Under the pieces are notes generated by a model. The model was not told the origin of the DNA. It was given only the letters and a program-made list of their open reading frames with translations, and searched no databases. The position numbers were made by a program, and so were the translations under genes. DNA of 64,000 nt from Arabidopsis thaliana (Eukaryota; Streptophyta; Magnoliopsida; Brassicales; Brassicaceae). The DNA lies in assembly GCF_000001735.4 (NCBI RefSeq), contig NC_003075.7:6697001-6761000 (forward strand), given 5' to 3'. Positions 1-11,100 of the stretch are shown one piece after another; within the stretch, counting starts at the first letter, position 1, and every line of letters begins with the position of its first letter.

Positions 1-1
1 A

Positions 2-343
2 AGAAACATCCTGGAAGAGTATTACAGAAGCCGGAGATGTAGCTCGTTGCCAATAACAAGGGAGAAAACACTAGGGTATCTTGTTAGACAAGGTACAACA
101 AGCCCTAGAGGAGTACTTGGGCCAAGGATACAAGTGTCGCCGCAAAGAAGAAATGGAGTTTGGAAAGCGAAAGTGGTGATCGGAAGTAAGCAGCTTGAAG
201 AGATTTTGGCAGTTGAAGGCAATACACACGCTTTGATTGATCAGCTCCGGTTTGCTGCAGCAGAAGCTTTAGTTTCTTCAACCTCCGCCTCTGAGATGGT
301 CAGAGTTAAAAGTTTATTGTCCAAGTCCCGAAAAAGACAATGA
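2..343 (+). CDS. 3' end of an unidentified gene (partial)
   Basis: A frame is open from base 2 at the window edge to a TGA at 341-343. If it is one exon it gives about 113 residues. The peptide is basic, with LVRQGTTSPRGVLGPR near its start and SLLSKSRKRQ at its very end, and it has an alanine-rich helical stretch (RFAAAEALVSS) between them. The first ATG in frame is at 47, but the open frame upstream of it suggests the exon begins outside the window. Composition looks like Arabidopsis coding sequence. I do not recognise the family, and the neighbouring gene on the right (KELP) is on the other strand. This could be a last exon or a chance reading frame. The upstream sequence or a transcript is needed to decide. 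Confidence 0.4.
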   Translation, partial: RNILEEYYRSRRCSSLPITREKTLGYLVRQGTTSPRGVLGPRIQVSPQRRNGVWKAKVVIGSKQLEEILAVEGNTHALIDQLRFAAAEALVSSTSASEMVRVKSLLSKSRKRQ

Positions 344-893
344 GAACTACTTCTGTTAGGTTCGATGATTGCGTTTTTTTTATGTGGCTTATTTGTAATC
401 CTAGCAAAAAGTGTATATAGCACAAACATTTGATAAATGAAAAAAATATCTTGTTATATAAAGAGTGTATCTAACTCGGTTTTCGAAGTTTATGTTTTGT
501 GAAATATAGAAACCAACTGAGGAAAAAATTAATACATTTGGTTCTGTTTGACACAGTCTGTGTTTCAGTCTGATCTGGTTTTTGAGAAAATATTTAAAAA
601 ATATTAGGTTTTAGCAGGATTACTTTTTTGGGGTTTGTTTAGTTTCGGTTACGGTTTGTTCAAATGCAAAAGATTGAAATTTGAAACCGGATCAGATGGT
701 TTTGTACTTTGGTCCAGAGTTTTTGGAATCGGTTAAAGCGAAATGGATACAACTCAGTACGAGACACATAACGACCAATTCGAGAGAAGAAAATAAAAAA
801 GACAGTTACATGAGAGACCTGAACATTCGAACAACTAACTACTTAAGAAGACACTTACACATGTTTAGAGATAAAGTATCACATGTTCTTCAT
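344..893. other. intergenic: convergent 3' ends
   Basis: AT-rich spacer between the stop of the + strand partial gene and the stop of KELP on the minus strand, so the two genes converge here. I see no further gene. A + strand reading frame at 681-959 runs antisense to KELP exon 3 and is a shadow. Confidence 0.6.
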
Positions 894-2103
894 TCAGACA
901 CGCGATTCCATTTTCTTGACAGCATTTTCGATGGCTGGCATGTTTTTCTTGAAGGTTGACCATTGTTCATCTGTTAAGCTTATTCCTGGAGATAACATTA
1001 TAACATATCAGAGACCAGACATGAATCAAAAATATTCTCAATATGGTCCATTTTGAGTAAAATGGTTGTCCCTTTTTTTTTTATCTATAGAGAAGAAAAG
1101 ATGAACTATATTCAAACCCAAATAACTATTCTCAAAGTAGATAAAACAGAAACTATTTAATGACTTTTACACAAAATATCAGGACTTGCACAAATTCAAA
1201 GATGTAATACAGAACAAGCTTAAGTGCTAGGTTAAACTAAACTACCATAAACTGAAAGAATCATTCAAGTCAACAACTTTTCGGCCAAAATGGTTTGTAA
1301 TCACCAAAGCTTTTTACTTAATATACAAAACTGAAACTTAACACACCCAAAACAATAACAACTCTGAATCATCATTGACTCCAAATTTCGAATTGTGAAC
1401 GAAAATCACTTTGATGCAACTCTAAAGTGGAACTTGAAAGAAACATTTGCACATAAACACAGAATTTGGCTCTACAATTTCTGAAAAATTGTGATAGAAC
1501 AAAGAGAGCTTTAAAGTACCTTTAGAAGTAGGAAGTTCTTTGCCATCTTTCTTGTAATACTCTCTGATAGAAACCAAACTCTTCCCTTTAAATTCCTGAA
1601 TCGTCACTCTTCTCTTATCCGATAACTAACAACAACAACAACAACAACATTCCAAATTCAGAACACACAACATTCACTAATTCACAATCTCTGCTTCAGA
1701 GATAACACTATTAGCTTCTCTACGAGACCACATACAAATCAAAATCAATCCTATTTCAAGCAAAATCAGTAATCGAATTCGAGAAAAAGCAATGAAATCA
1801 AACCCTGCAAATGATAAGATCGCCGTCATCATCAAACTCTTTGTTTCCTTTACCACAATCCTTATCTCCATCTTCTTCTTCCTTATTCACTTGTGAGTTT
1901 TCATATTCTCTCGCTCTCTCTTCGTCGAGGAATTTCTCCACGACGCTTCGTACAAATGCTTTGTGAGATTTCTCCGAGAGATCGATTGCGAGTTTCTCCG
2001 AAGCGAGTTTACGAACCTTGAACTCTGTTATCTCTTTCATATCCGATTCACTGAGTATCTCTATCACAGTTTTCTCGATCTTCTCCTTCGTCTCTTTCTC
2101 CAT
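894..2103 (-). CDS. KELP: KELP, PC4-type single-stranded-DNA-binding transcriptional coactivator
   Basis: Three exons on the minus strand: 2103-1804, 1625-1520 and 985-894, 498 nt, 165 residues. All introns are GT..AG and the joins keep one frame. The start is the ATG at 2103 (MEKETKEKIEK). An in-frame ATG eleven codons upstream (2136) gives a very basic leader and is less likely. The N-terminal half (about 1-65) is a charged helical DEK/KIWI-type region (KVRKLASEKLAIDLSEKSHK). An acidic linker follows (EEEDGDKD), and the C-terminal part (about 95-165) is the PC4 domain, with RVTIQEFKGKSLVSIREYY. In the family, PC4 proteins bind single-stranded DNA and bridge activators to the general transcription machinery. 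KELP was described as a nuclear coactivator partner of KIWI. The gene is intact. Its upstream side is taken up by a 117-bp tandem array starting about 50 bp before the ATG. Confidence 0.95.
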
Positions 2104-2154
2104 TTTTAGGGTTTTTCTCCGCCGGATTTTGACCAAATCGGATTATCGGTGTTA

Positions 2155-3215
2155 TAAACCCGATAAGTATAGATGAAATTATCGCAATCGTATAAGCGTG
2201 GTGGTAATCCATCGCTCATTTCTATTTATAAAAATGGATAATGCTTATGTTTATCTATTATATTTTCTTTAAAATTGAATAAATATGGATGTAATTATCG
2301 CAATCGTATAAGCGTGGTGGTAATCCATCGCTCATTTTTATCTATAAAATATGGATAATGTTTATTTTTATCTATTATTTTCTCCTTAAAATTCGATAAG
2401 TATGGATGTGATTATCGCAATCGTATAAACGTGGTGGTAATTCATCGCTCATTTCTATCTATAAAATATGGATAATGCTTATTTTTATCTATTATATTTT
2501 CTGTAAAACTGGATAAGTATAGATGTAATTATCGCAATCGTATAAGCGTGGTGGTAATCCATCGCTCATTTCTATCTATAAAATATGGATAATGTTTATC
2601 TTTATCTATTATTTTTTCCTTAAAACTAGATAAATATGGATGTGATTATCGCAATCGTATAAACGTGGTGGTAATTCATCGCTCATTTCTATCTATTGAA
2701 TATGGATAATGCTTATCTTTATCTATTATTTTTTCCTTATAACTAGATAAGTATGGATGTGATTATCGCAATCGTATAAGCGTGGTGGTAATCCATCGCT
2801 CATTTCTATCTATTAAATATGGATAATGCTTATCTTTATCTATTATTTTTTCCTTAAAACTAGATAAGTATGGATGTGATTATCGCAATCGTATAAGCGT
2901 GGTGGTAATCCATCGCTCATTTCTATCTATAAAATATGGATAATGCTTATTTTTATCTATTACTTTTTCCTTAAAACTCGATAAGTATGGATGTGATTAT
3001 CGCAATCGTATACGCGTGCTGGTAATCCATCGCTCATTTCTATCTATAAAATATGGATAATGCTTATTTTTATCTATTATTTTTTCTGTAAAACTGGATA
3101 AGTATAGATGTAATTATCGCAATCGTATAAGCGTGGTGGTAATCCATCGCTCATTTCTATCTATAAAATATGGATAATGCTTATTTTTATCTATTACTCT
3201 TTCCTTAAGTCTCTT
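2155..3215. repeat. 117-bp tandem repeat array, about nine copies
   Basis: The motif atcgcaatcgtata recurs at 2181, 2297, 2414, 2531, 2648, 2765, 2882, 2999 and 3116. The spacing is 116 once and then exactly 117 seven times. Each unit also carries a cgctcatttctatctat block and a tatggataatg block. Two sequence types partly alternate: copies 3 and 5 read aaacg and aattcatcg where most others read aagcg and aatccatcg, and copies 1, 4 and 9 share tatagatg. The strictly fixed period and close similarity mean recent expansion by unequal exchange or replication slippage. The array starts about 50 bp upstream of the KELP ATG, so it occupies the KELP promoter. It has no spacer/repeat structure like CRISPR and no long reading frame. 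Confidence 0.95.
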
Positions 3216-3241
3216 ACTTTCTTGTTAATTCTATTATTTTT

Positions 3242-4357
3242 GGGTTGGCTGATTTTATACCCATAAACTAATTGCATTCTCAGCTTTTTCCCCACACTTT
3301 TTGGCTCTTAATTTTTCACCATAAACTTTGATAATTCTTTAAATTACAACATGTACTTTCGGATTCATCCTTAAACATACATTTCCAATTGAACCGGTCT
3401 TTAAACCGGAATTAACCACAAATCCGCGTTTACTGTACCACGATTGCGATTTACCCGATTAATCACCATATCCGTTAAGAAAAAGGTTGGCTGATTTTAT
3501 AGCCATAAACTAATTGCATTCTCTGCTTTTCACCCATACTTTTTGCTCCTGAAATTTCCACCATAAACTTCGATAATTCTTAAAATTGCAACATGTACTT
3601 TCAGATTCATCCTTAAAAATATGTTTCCAATTGATTTAGATTGTTAAACCGAGATTAACCATAAATCCGCGTTTAGTGTACCGCTATTGTGATTTACCCG
3701 ACTAATCCCACACCCGTTAAGAAAACGACATCGTTTTCTCTTTGTTTTATAATGTGAATCTATCTATATATGTTATGTGTTGTGTTAATTGGTAAGGAAA
3801 ATGACAAATCGAACTAGATAAAACTCCTAATCATAAGGATAGATAAGACTCCAAATCAATTAGTCAACCTAAATAATATCATCTTAAAGAGAATCAACTT
3901 CCGAAAATACATCATCCAAAATAGACAAAAGAGGTTGAAGATTGTTCCAATGACAATCTAAATCAATTGGAAACATATTTTTAAGGATGAATCTGAAAGT
4001 ATATGTTGCAATTTTAAGAATTATCGAAGTTTATGGTGGAAATTTCAGGAGCAAAAAGTGTGAGGGGGAAAGCAGAGAATGCAATTAGTTTATGGCTATA
4101 AAATCAGCCAACCCTTTTCTTAACGGATAGAGGTGATTAATCGGGTAAATCGCATCGTGGTACAGTAAACGCGGATTTGTGGTTAATCCTGGTTTAATGA
4201 CCGGTTCAATTGGAAATGTATGTTTAAGGATGAATCCGAAAGTACATGTTGTAATTTAAAGAATTATCAAAGTTTATGGTAGAAATTTAAGAGCCAAAAA
4301 GTGTGGGGGAAAAAGCTGAGAATGCAATTAGTTTATGGGTATAAAATCAGCTAACCC
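3242..4357. mobile_element. foldback (Mutator-like?) element with nested inverted arms
   Basis: The ends are gggttggctgattttata at 3242 and its near-perfect inverse ending ...atcagctaaccc at 4357. Both flanks carry attattttt (3233-3241 and 4358-4366), a 9-bp target site duplication. The left arm is two direct modules (from 3242 and from about 3485). The right arm has the same two modules inverted (about 3955-4118 and 4119-4357). The inner right module is shorter, lacking the part with tccgcgttta. A non-repeated centre of about 220 bp lies between. No reading frame for a transposase is present, so it would need a helper. A 9-bp duplication is the usual size for Mutator-like elements, and long modular arms fit foldback elements. 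The family assignment is inference. Confidence 0.85.
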
Positions 4358-4366
4358 ATTATTTTT

Positions 4367-5986
4367 TTTTAAGTAAACTCTATTATATTTTCATTTTTCT
4401 TCTTAAGTTTAATATTTTATAACAATTTGCGATATTTTTCTTAGGCTGATGTCAGTCAAGTTTTCGATACTAATTACGGTGTCGTTTCGTGAATCTATTA
4501 GTTCACTCTCTGAAAAGTTTGCTTATGTTAACAAAGATCTAAACCGGAGTGAGTGAGCAAACTTTTTCGTTTGATGGCATTACGTTAATACGGTACAGAC
4601 GTAAGCGATTTTCGTCACAATGATCGACGATGTTAGAAAAGTGATTGATATATGGACTTTTTTTTTTAACACCTTAATTGATATATGGATTTTTTTTTTC
4701 ACTTCTTACTGTTACATATACACATTATAAAATAGTTTTAGAGATGGGTTCAGAGACCATTTTCTTGGTTATTCTTTTTAGACAACCTCCATTAGTGAAT
4801 TGTTGGGTGTCTTTCAAAAAAAAAAAAAATTATGACTTAAAACACGCATCTTCAGTTACATGTCTTCCTATAAATATTTTTTATGTTTTCTTCAAGACAC
4901 CGAGTATGATTGATTGGTTGGGGTGTAGGAAATTTATAAAGACACTAAAAAACTACAATCATGTTGTACTTTTCTTATTTTTTCTCACAGCCTAAAAAAT
5001 ATAATTTTTAACTATTTTGGCTATAAGTACAAGTTTTTCTATAAGTACATTATTTTTAAAATATATATTAAATTGATATTTGTGAATAATATAATATAAC
5101 ATAAATACAATTTACTAATAATAATTCTTTTTTAAAAATACATACGACCAAAACCTTATTTCTACAACCAAATCATCCATTTCATTCTCTTTCTGAATTC
5201 ATATTGCTTTCTTCTTCTGGATTTTGGTACTTCTCTTTCAACCCTCAGATTCACTTTCTTTTTTTCTTCCACAATTGCGGAACAACCGCATTCTTATTAA
5301 CGATTTATCCATCGTATCATCAGTTCACATACGGAATACATTCATGTATCATGGAGAAACTAGCTTCCTTATCTCAAGACTCGTCATGGGGTAATAATAA
5401 TCTGAAGCTCTTTAAGTCTCACTAAAAGACCTTCAAAGGTTTAATTAAAGTTTTTGTTTGATCTTTGTTCATACTCAGTATTAGTCCAAGTGCTTTGCAG
5501 TTACAGCACATTACCACTCACTATATAGTGAGCGAGGCTCATCGGATAGAGATGCAACCTACGACTCCTTTATCTTACAATGTCCCAGTCATGGAAAGTG
5601 AAAACTCTTAATTAAGTTGCAATTTGGGTCGTCATTCAATAAGATCCTCTATGCCACATTAAGAGCTCTCATCAGAGGATTGTGTGCATCTATGACATTG
5701 ACGCCAGCGTTTCCTTTCTACTTACTAGATTAAAACCATTGATTCAATTCCAAAAACCAAATAGAAATTAGGAAAAAGTAATAATTAGACCAACCATTCA
5801 ACAGCAACTGAGAAAAAAAAAAAAATAGAACATTCAGTACATGTAGTTAAAACTAAATAATAACCACTAAAAATCTAATAAGCCAATTTCTCCAATATGC
5901 AGTTTCTTTCTTCTTCTTTATTTGTTGTCCCCATGAAAATAAAAGAAGAGAAGGAAACCAAAACTAAAAGATATTATCATCATTCA
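4367..5986. other. intergenic, nothing convincing
   Basis: AT-rich spacer. Short + strand reading frames at 4678-4995 and 5204-5425 are rich in F, L, S and homopolymer runs and have no recognisable motif, and I do not call them genes. The right end is presumably the 3' UTR of the F-box gene that stops at 5987. Confidence 0.5.
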
Positions 5987-7283
5987 TCAATGAACAACAA
6001 CTTGTTGATCATCGATGAGCATCACTGAGCTGTGATGATGAACCATGTGCCACCTTCCATTGTGGAACTCGAACACATTGGTTATTAGGAATGGACCACC
6101 ATCCACGTTCAGGTATGCCTTCATGGTGACCCAAGCCATGTCTGTTAGTATCCGAGTGCGAACCGTGTGGACCTGAAAGTCAAACCCTTGTTCCCAATTG
6201 AAACAAAGTTGCCAGCTTTGTATCACTTCATTGTACCTGCAATTCAAGAAGGGAAAACATAGATGATTCATACCGATTTCTTTTAATGAAATCCACAAAG
6301 ATGTATTTAGCCTATTTGAAGATGGCCAAATCTAGAACAAAGATGCATAAGAATAAAACTGTGTGGAGTAGACTCAAACAATGGAAGGTGCTGAAAGAAT
6401 CCAAATTCTATCAGAGCTGCTGTGGATATACTACTGTTAACTCTGTTATCTTATTGCTATAACTTTTTTGCTTAAACGTTTTTACTAAATCATACAATAC
6501 TCTTAACATCTTGTATCACGAGGAACTGCACAAGAGCATTGTTCCGCTAGTATACTCAAACTCAGATACCATCTCATAGCTAAGACCATAGAAACATACC
6601 CAAAACCGTTAAAGAACATGCTAGGTACACATTAGAATGACAAAAGGGGGTGAAATGTGGAGTTGTTACCCGGAGAAGAGTTCGCCAGAGGCATGGATAC
6701 ACTTGACATAGTCCGAGTTCAACCACAACCGAGCCATCGCTTGAAGCGCTCTGTCTCTAATGATGGTGAAGAATTCCGTATTCACACTAATAATCGCTCT
6801 AGTAGTTGCATAGTACTCTTTCCACCCATTGACTGGTGTTATACCATCTTGCTCCAGAGTAAAATCCTAACACATGAGAAAAAAGTAAGAGAAGCATTAA
6901 ACAAAATAGCACCATTCACGAAAACACACACTAATCCAGAAACTGCTAAGAATACACATCTTTTAACCTAGAATCATTTCTGAATTTCCAATACACAAAG
7001 CTAATACAAATGAGTGATTAGTGAATCTAATTACCTTGTGATAAAGAGCTTTCCAAGCATTATCATCATTAGCAGCTTTCCTCATCAAGGAATTAGTCAT
7101 GGATAAGCGACAGAGACTGGGATAATCCAAGTAACTAAGCGCGTGTGTCGTAATTTCCGGAACCAACTGCTCCATCATCGAAACTCCAGGCTTATCATCC
7201 GCCACCGTGGAAGTTGTAACCGTCGTTCTCTCTCCGCCACCCATAGGAGGCGTACCACCGTTAGCCAGCGGCGTCGACGGCAT
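5987..7283 (-). CDS. SKIP8: F-box protein with NTF2/SnoaL-like domain (SKIP8)
   Basis: Exons 7283-7035, 6866-6670 and 6236-5987 on the minus strand give 696 nt and 231 residues from the first in-frame ATG (MPSTPLANGG). Residues about 37-83 are an F-box (MMEQLVPEITTHALSYLDYP ... AWKALYHK), the segment that binds SKP1 in SCF ubiquitin ligases. Residues about 90-231 look like an NTF2/SnoaL fold (GWKEYYATTRAI, RWHMVHHHSSVM). The gene is recalled as SKIP8 (At4g10925). The substrate is unknown to me. The frame stays open upstream of this ATG and encodes a hydrophobic stretch (LLFFIIAVPIAIVFFLSRS) with no in-frame AUG. The true N-terminus may therefore come from another exon or a non-AUG start. Introns are short and canonical. 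Confidence 0.88.
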
Positions 7284-8177
7284 AGGTTTGTTGTCCAGTT
7301 TTCTCGTCCGAGGAACAGATCGAGAGAGGAAGAAAACGATTGCGATTGGTACTGCGATTATGAAGAACAATAAGGACTGATTACGCGGCGAGAAGGAGAA
7401 GAAGTTAGAAGAGACATAAAAAAAACTTTGTAAACATGAATCAGAAGAACAGAAAAAACCTACAGAAGAAGGAGCTTGAAAGGTGACGTACTTAGGGTTT
7501 AATGGTGGTTTCCTTCTTCTGCAGAAACCCTACAAATTGAATCGGGAAATAAATTTGGCGAGACGCAGAAGAGAGAGAGATTCAGAAGCTCTTTTGTCTC
7601 CAACTCCGTAACTGACCATCGCAAATGTTTATCAAAATGTGTCACTGTAGGAAATAGCCTCAAGTTTCAAGGGTATTATAGTCATTGCACATGTATGTTT
7701 ATCCAAGTGCGTCAGAGTCACTATAGAAAACAGATCCGTCGTCGTTTAACAATTTTCAAAAATATAAAGAAATGCGTCAGGTTAGGCCCAATAGGCATTT
7801 TAAGAATTTCATTGCTTTGAGCCTTTGACCCAAACAAACTATCATCATCTTCTTTTACATTTAGCTTTTAAGTTTACTAGTTCAGTTTAATAATCACAGT
7901 GACGAAAAAGTATGTAACTAATAATAAATATATCATTTTCATCTCTAAATATTTTTTCAAAAACCTGTCAGCGACCAAGTAAATCTCAGTTTCAGACACA
8001 GTTTAGGTCTATCTGGTTCGGGGTACAACAAGAATTGCTTCTCTCGCCCTAAGAGAAGAAGACTCAGTTTCCAAAACCCGTGGAGAAGACAAAAGAGAGA
8101 TACTAGTTAAAATCTATTTACGTTTTTGTACTGAACTACTTGTTACTTCATCTTCTTATTTACGCCATCTGATTTTC
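7284..8177. other. SKIP8 leader side and intergenic region
   Basis: Contains the probable 5' leader of the F-box gene, including a 20-codon minus-strand upstream ORF (ATG at 7417-7415) and a hydrophobic open frame without AUG. Beyond about 7620 it is spacer and the 3' UTR of the next minus-strand gene. No other gene is seen. Confidence 0.55.
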
Positions 8178-11100
8178 TCACTTGCACTTATCCTTGTGGT
8201 GAGCTCCAGAGGAAGCGGTTTCGACGTATTGCTCGGCAAGTTTCTTGATCTTGTCTCCTTCTTTGATCAAGAAGTTAGCACTCTTGGCTTTGCTATGATA
8301 CTTCATCACTTTTTCTGTGGTTTTAGTCACTGCCCATCTGTATTGTTCCACGTTTATCACTCCGCTCTTGCACAGTGGTCTAATATGTTCTTTGATGTAT
8401 GCTTCCACCTGACGAAAACAATAAAACCATTGAAGAGTGAAGACAAAGGGAATGAGAATTTTGACATGACAGAGACTTTTACAGTTTTTAGTACCTTCTT
8501 GGTGATGGAGTTACCAAAGCCATCAGCTTTGCCTTTTTCCTCTTTAGACGGCTTTTCGCTTGGTTTGCACTTTTGAATGCTTCTGGGAAGTTTTTTCTCT
8601 TGAATGCAAGTGATTTCAAAGTTTGAAGCGATGAACTCTCTCTGTGTGTTGCTCTCGCACTCTGAATCAGGGGCTTTAGCTTTAACACCATTCTCAGCAA
8701 ATCCTTCGATGAGAGGTCTTTCAACTAGTTTCTCTGTACCAGGTCCGTATAGTTCTTCACATTCAGCTACAGAAAGGATCTCACCTCCCCCTTCTCCTTC
8801 TCCTTCTCCTTCTCCTTCTCCTTCTCCTTCTCCCTCAGCCTCAGGTACAAGCTCCATAGGAACAAAGCTCTTTCCATCTTCTTTTCCATTTGTGGTCTCG
8901 TTCAGGTTTTCAGTTGTTGTCTCTTCATCCTCTACGACTTCGGATGGATTCAAAGACTTTCCAGGTTGAACAGTGGATAAAACTACCTTCACCTTAGTCA
9001 AGCTTTCATCCGGCTGCATTACTGAAGCTTTTTTAGCCATTGTAGCACCGAAATAGTCTTCTTCATCCAATTCATATTCAAAATCCCCAAAGATGTCTGT
9101 ATCAGGAACAGAATCCATGTCAAATACATTATATGGGCCTGTCTCCCTGGTCTTGTCCAAGGAACTGTCTCCTTTCTCTGGAAGAACTTCTACTGAACGG
9201 GTCGGGCTGTTTGGTGGTGAATCAGCAAGACCTGCTGCTCTGAGCGCTTCAAGGACGGCTGGATTATCTGAATCTTTACTACTTATACGTTCTGACTCAC
9301 TATCAGCCATTGGTGATGACGAATTTGGTTCTACAGCATTATCCATCGTTTTGCTCTCTGAATGATGCAGTATTTCTTGTGAGCATAGATTCAGATACAC
9401 AACTTTGCTACTTGATTTGTCAGCAATCGCCTTCTCGATATTTATAGCATCAGCAACGGCTAGTTCTGTCGCTGCACTTCTTCGAATAGTCAGAAGGTTT
9501 TCTTTCTTTAATAAATGTTCTGTCAGGCGATATAATTGTGTCTGCAGAAACAGCAATTTGCTTAGGAACAAAAACAAGTAAAGCTATTGCACAAGTTGTG
9601 ATGTTAATAATGTTTTTGCAGGAAAATCAATAACAGATTAGCCTCAATTTTCTGTATTATCAGTTTAACGTATGTAAATGTAATAAAAGCACGGCTTGGG
9701 GATTTCTACCTAAAGGAGTTAATTCTACGTAATAGTCTTTCTCTTGATTATCAGCTATCCACGTACCTGCCTAACTGCCACAGGAACTTTATTATGGCGA
9801 CTAGTTGCAAGGCTTGGTCTCATATCAGCTGGAAGTTGAGCCTGATAGAAATGGTAGAAACAAACGAATGACATCTCAAAAAACCAGAATTTTTAAAAGA
9901 AACAAAGTAAGTGATGAGAATTACACACCAACAATGGATAATTCCCTTTAAGCTCGGGAGAGCCTTCTTTGTCTTGGGTTGAGTTGTTGCCAGCTAAAGC
10001 TTTCTTTCTTGCAAGAACCTGCAATGCCCATTTCCTTTTGTCTTTCTTGAGATCGTCAGGATTTTCAACCATTTCCTTAGAGTTACTTGATGTAAGATTG
10101 GGTTGCCCATCCGACTGTTTGTTTCCTGAGTTCAGTTTTGATCCAGCAGCTTTTACACTGCTCCCCTTGGCAGCACTAATTTTTGGTAAGGTCTTGCTGG
10201 CTTCTGTGGGTTTTCCATTGTTTTGTGAGTTTCCCATTTCTTTCGGTGCCAAAAGAGGCTTGAGATTATCATTTCTTGGGAACACGGAGGTATCTGCCAA
10301 ATACAATCTGGAGAGGATAGGATTTGAGGCCTGTGGGGTTTCAGATGAAAAGTTTGTTTTGGTGTCAGCTGGTTTATTCTTCAAGAGGCTAAGCACAGAC
10401 TTCAGAGTTTCAATTTTTTCAGGCTTTCTACCTTGTATGCACCGATGCTTCCAAAACTCAACTTCACAGTCCCGGTGCCATGCACTTTTTCGCTTCCCAT
10501 TTAAATCTGCATAAATTTTCTTCGTCAGATTCTCTCTGACTTTTCCTTTCTGCAGCATCAACTTCTTTGCCTTCACAGCCAGAGCAGAACTTCTTCTAGG
10601 TGCTTCACCAGTTTTAGGTCCTGCCACAGCAGCTCTAAAGGCAGCCAAAAGTTTTGGATCGAATTGGTTTTCTCTGATGTCCTCCATCGATTTGTTACGA
10701 ACGGCTTCTCTTATTTCTTTCCTTAGTTTCTCAACCAGAACCATTGACTCTTTCTCGTCCTCCGGTGTCCTCTTGATCTTCTTTACCCTCAAACCAGCAG
10801 CATTCTCTGCTTCTGAAGACTTATCAGTAGGATTTGAACGCATGAGATTTTTTCTACGGCCAGTTCCTTTGACAATGCTGAATATATCAACAGTTGTATT
10901 GTTTGAAGGGGATCTGCTCTCGTGGTGAACGGTAGTTAATTCTTCCTCTTCCTCCAGTTTTAGTTCATTGAGAGATTCGTAAATCTCAGGTTTAGTTTCT
11001 GAGTTGCCATCATCCCCACTGGTAAAGAAATGCCACGAGGAAACAACAACACATTCAAAAATTCGACACAAAGCATAGTATAGAGGGAAAGATGGTACCA

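Noticed and set aside
681..959. 92-codon + strand reading frame
   Set aside because: Runs antisense to KELP exon 3 (985-894), which is proven by the KELP frame and PC4 sequence; its own sequence has no family features.
2155..3215. Array considered as a CRISPR locus
   Set aside because: The units are contiguous 117-bp tandem copies without unique spacers, in a plant genome; this is a satellite.
4678..5425. Two + strand reading frames (105 and 73 codons)
   Set aside because: Low-complexity F/L/S/K peptides over homopolymer runs, no motif, no splice context.
9969..10514. Long + strand reading frames opposite the RING-PHD exons (also 8196-8576, 8604-8969 and 10677-10928)
   Set aside because: Antisense shadows of a codon-biased, lysine/serine-rich exon; no homology recognised.
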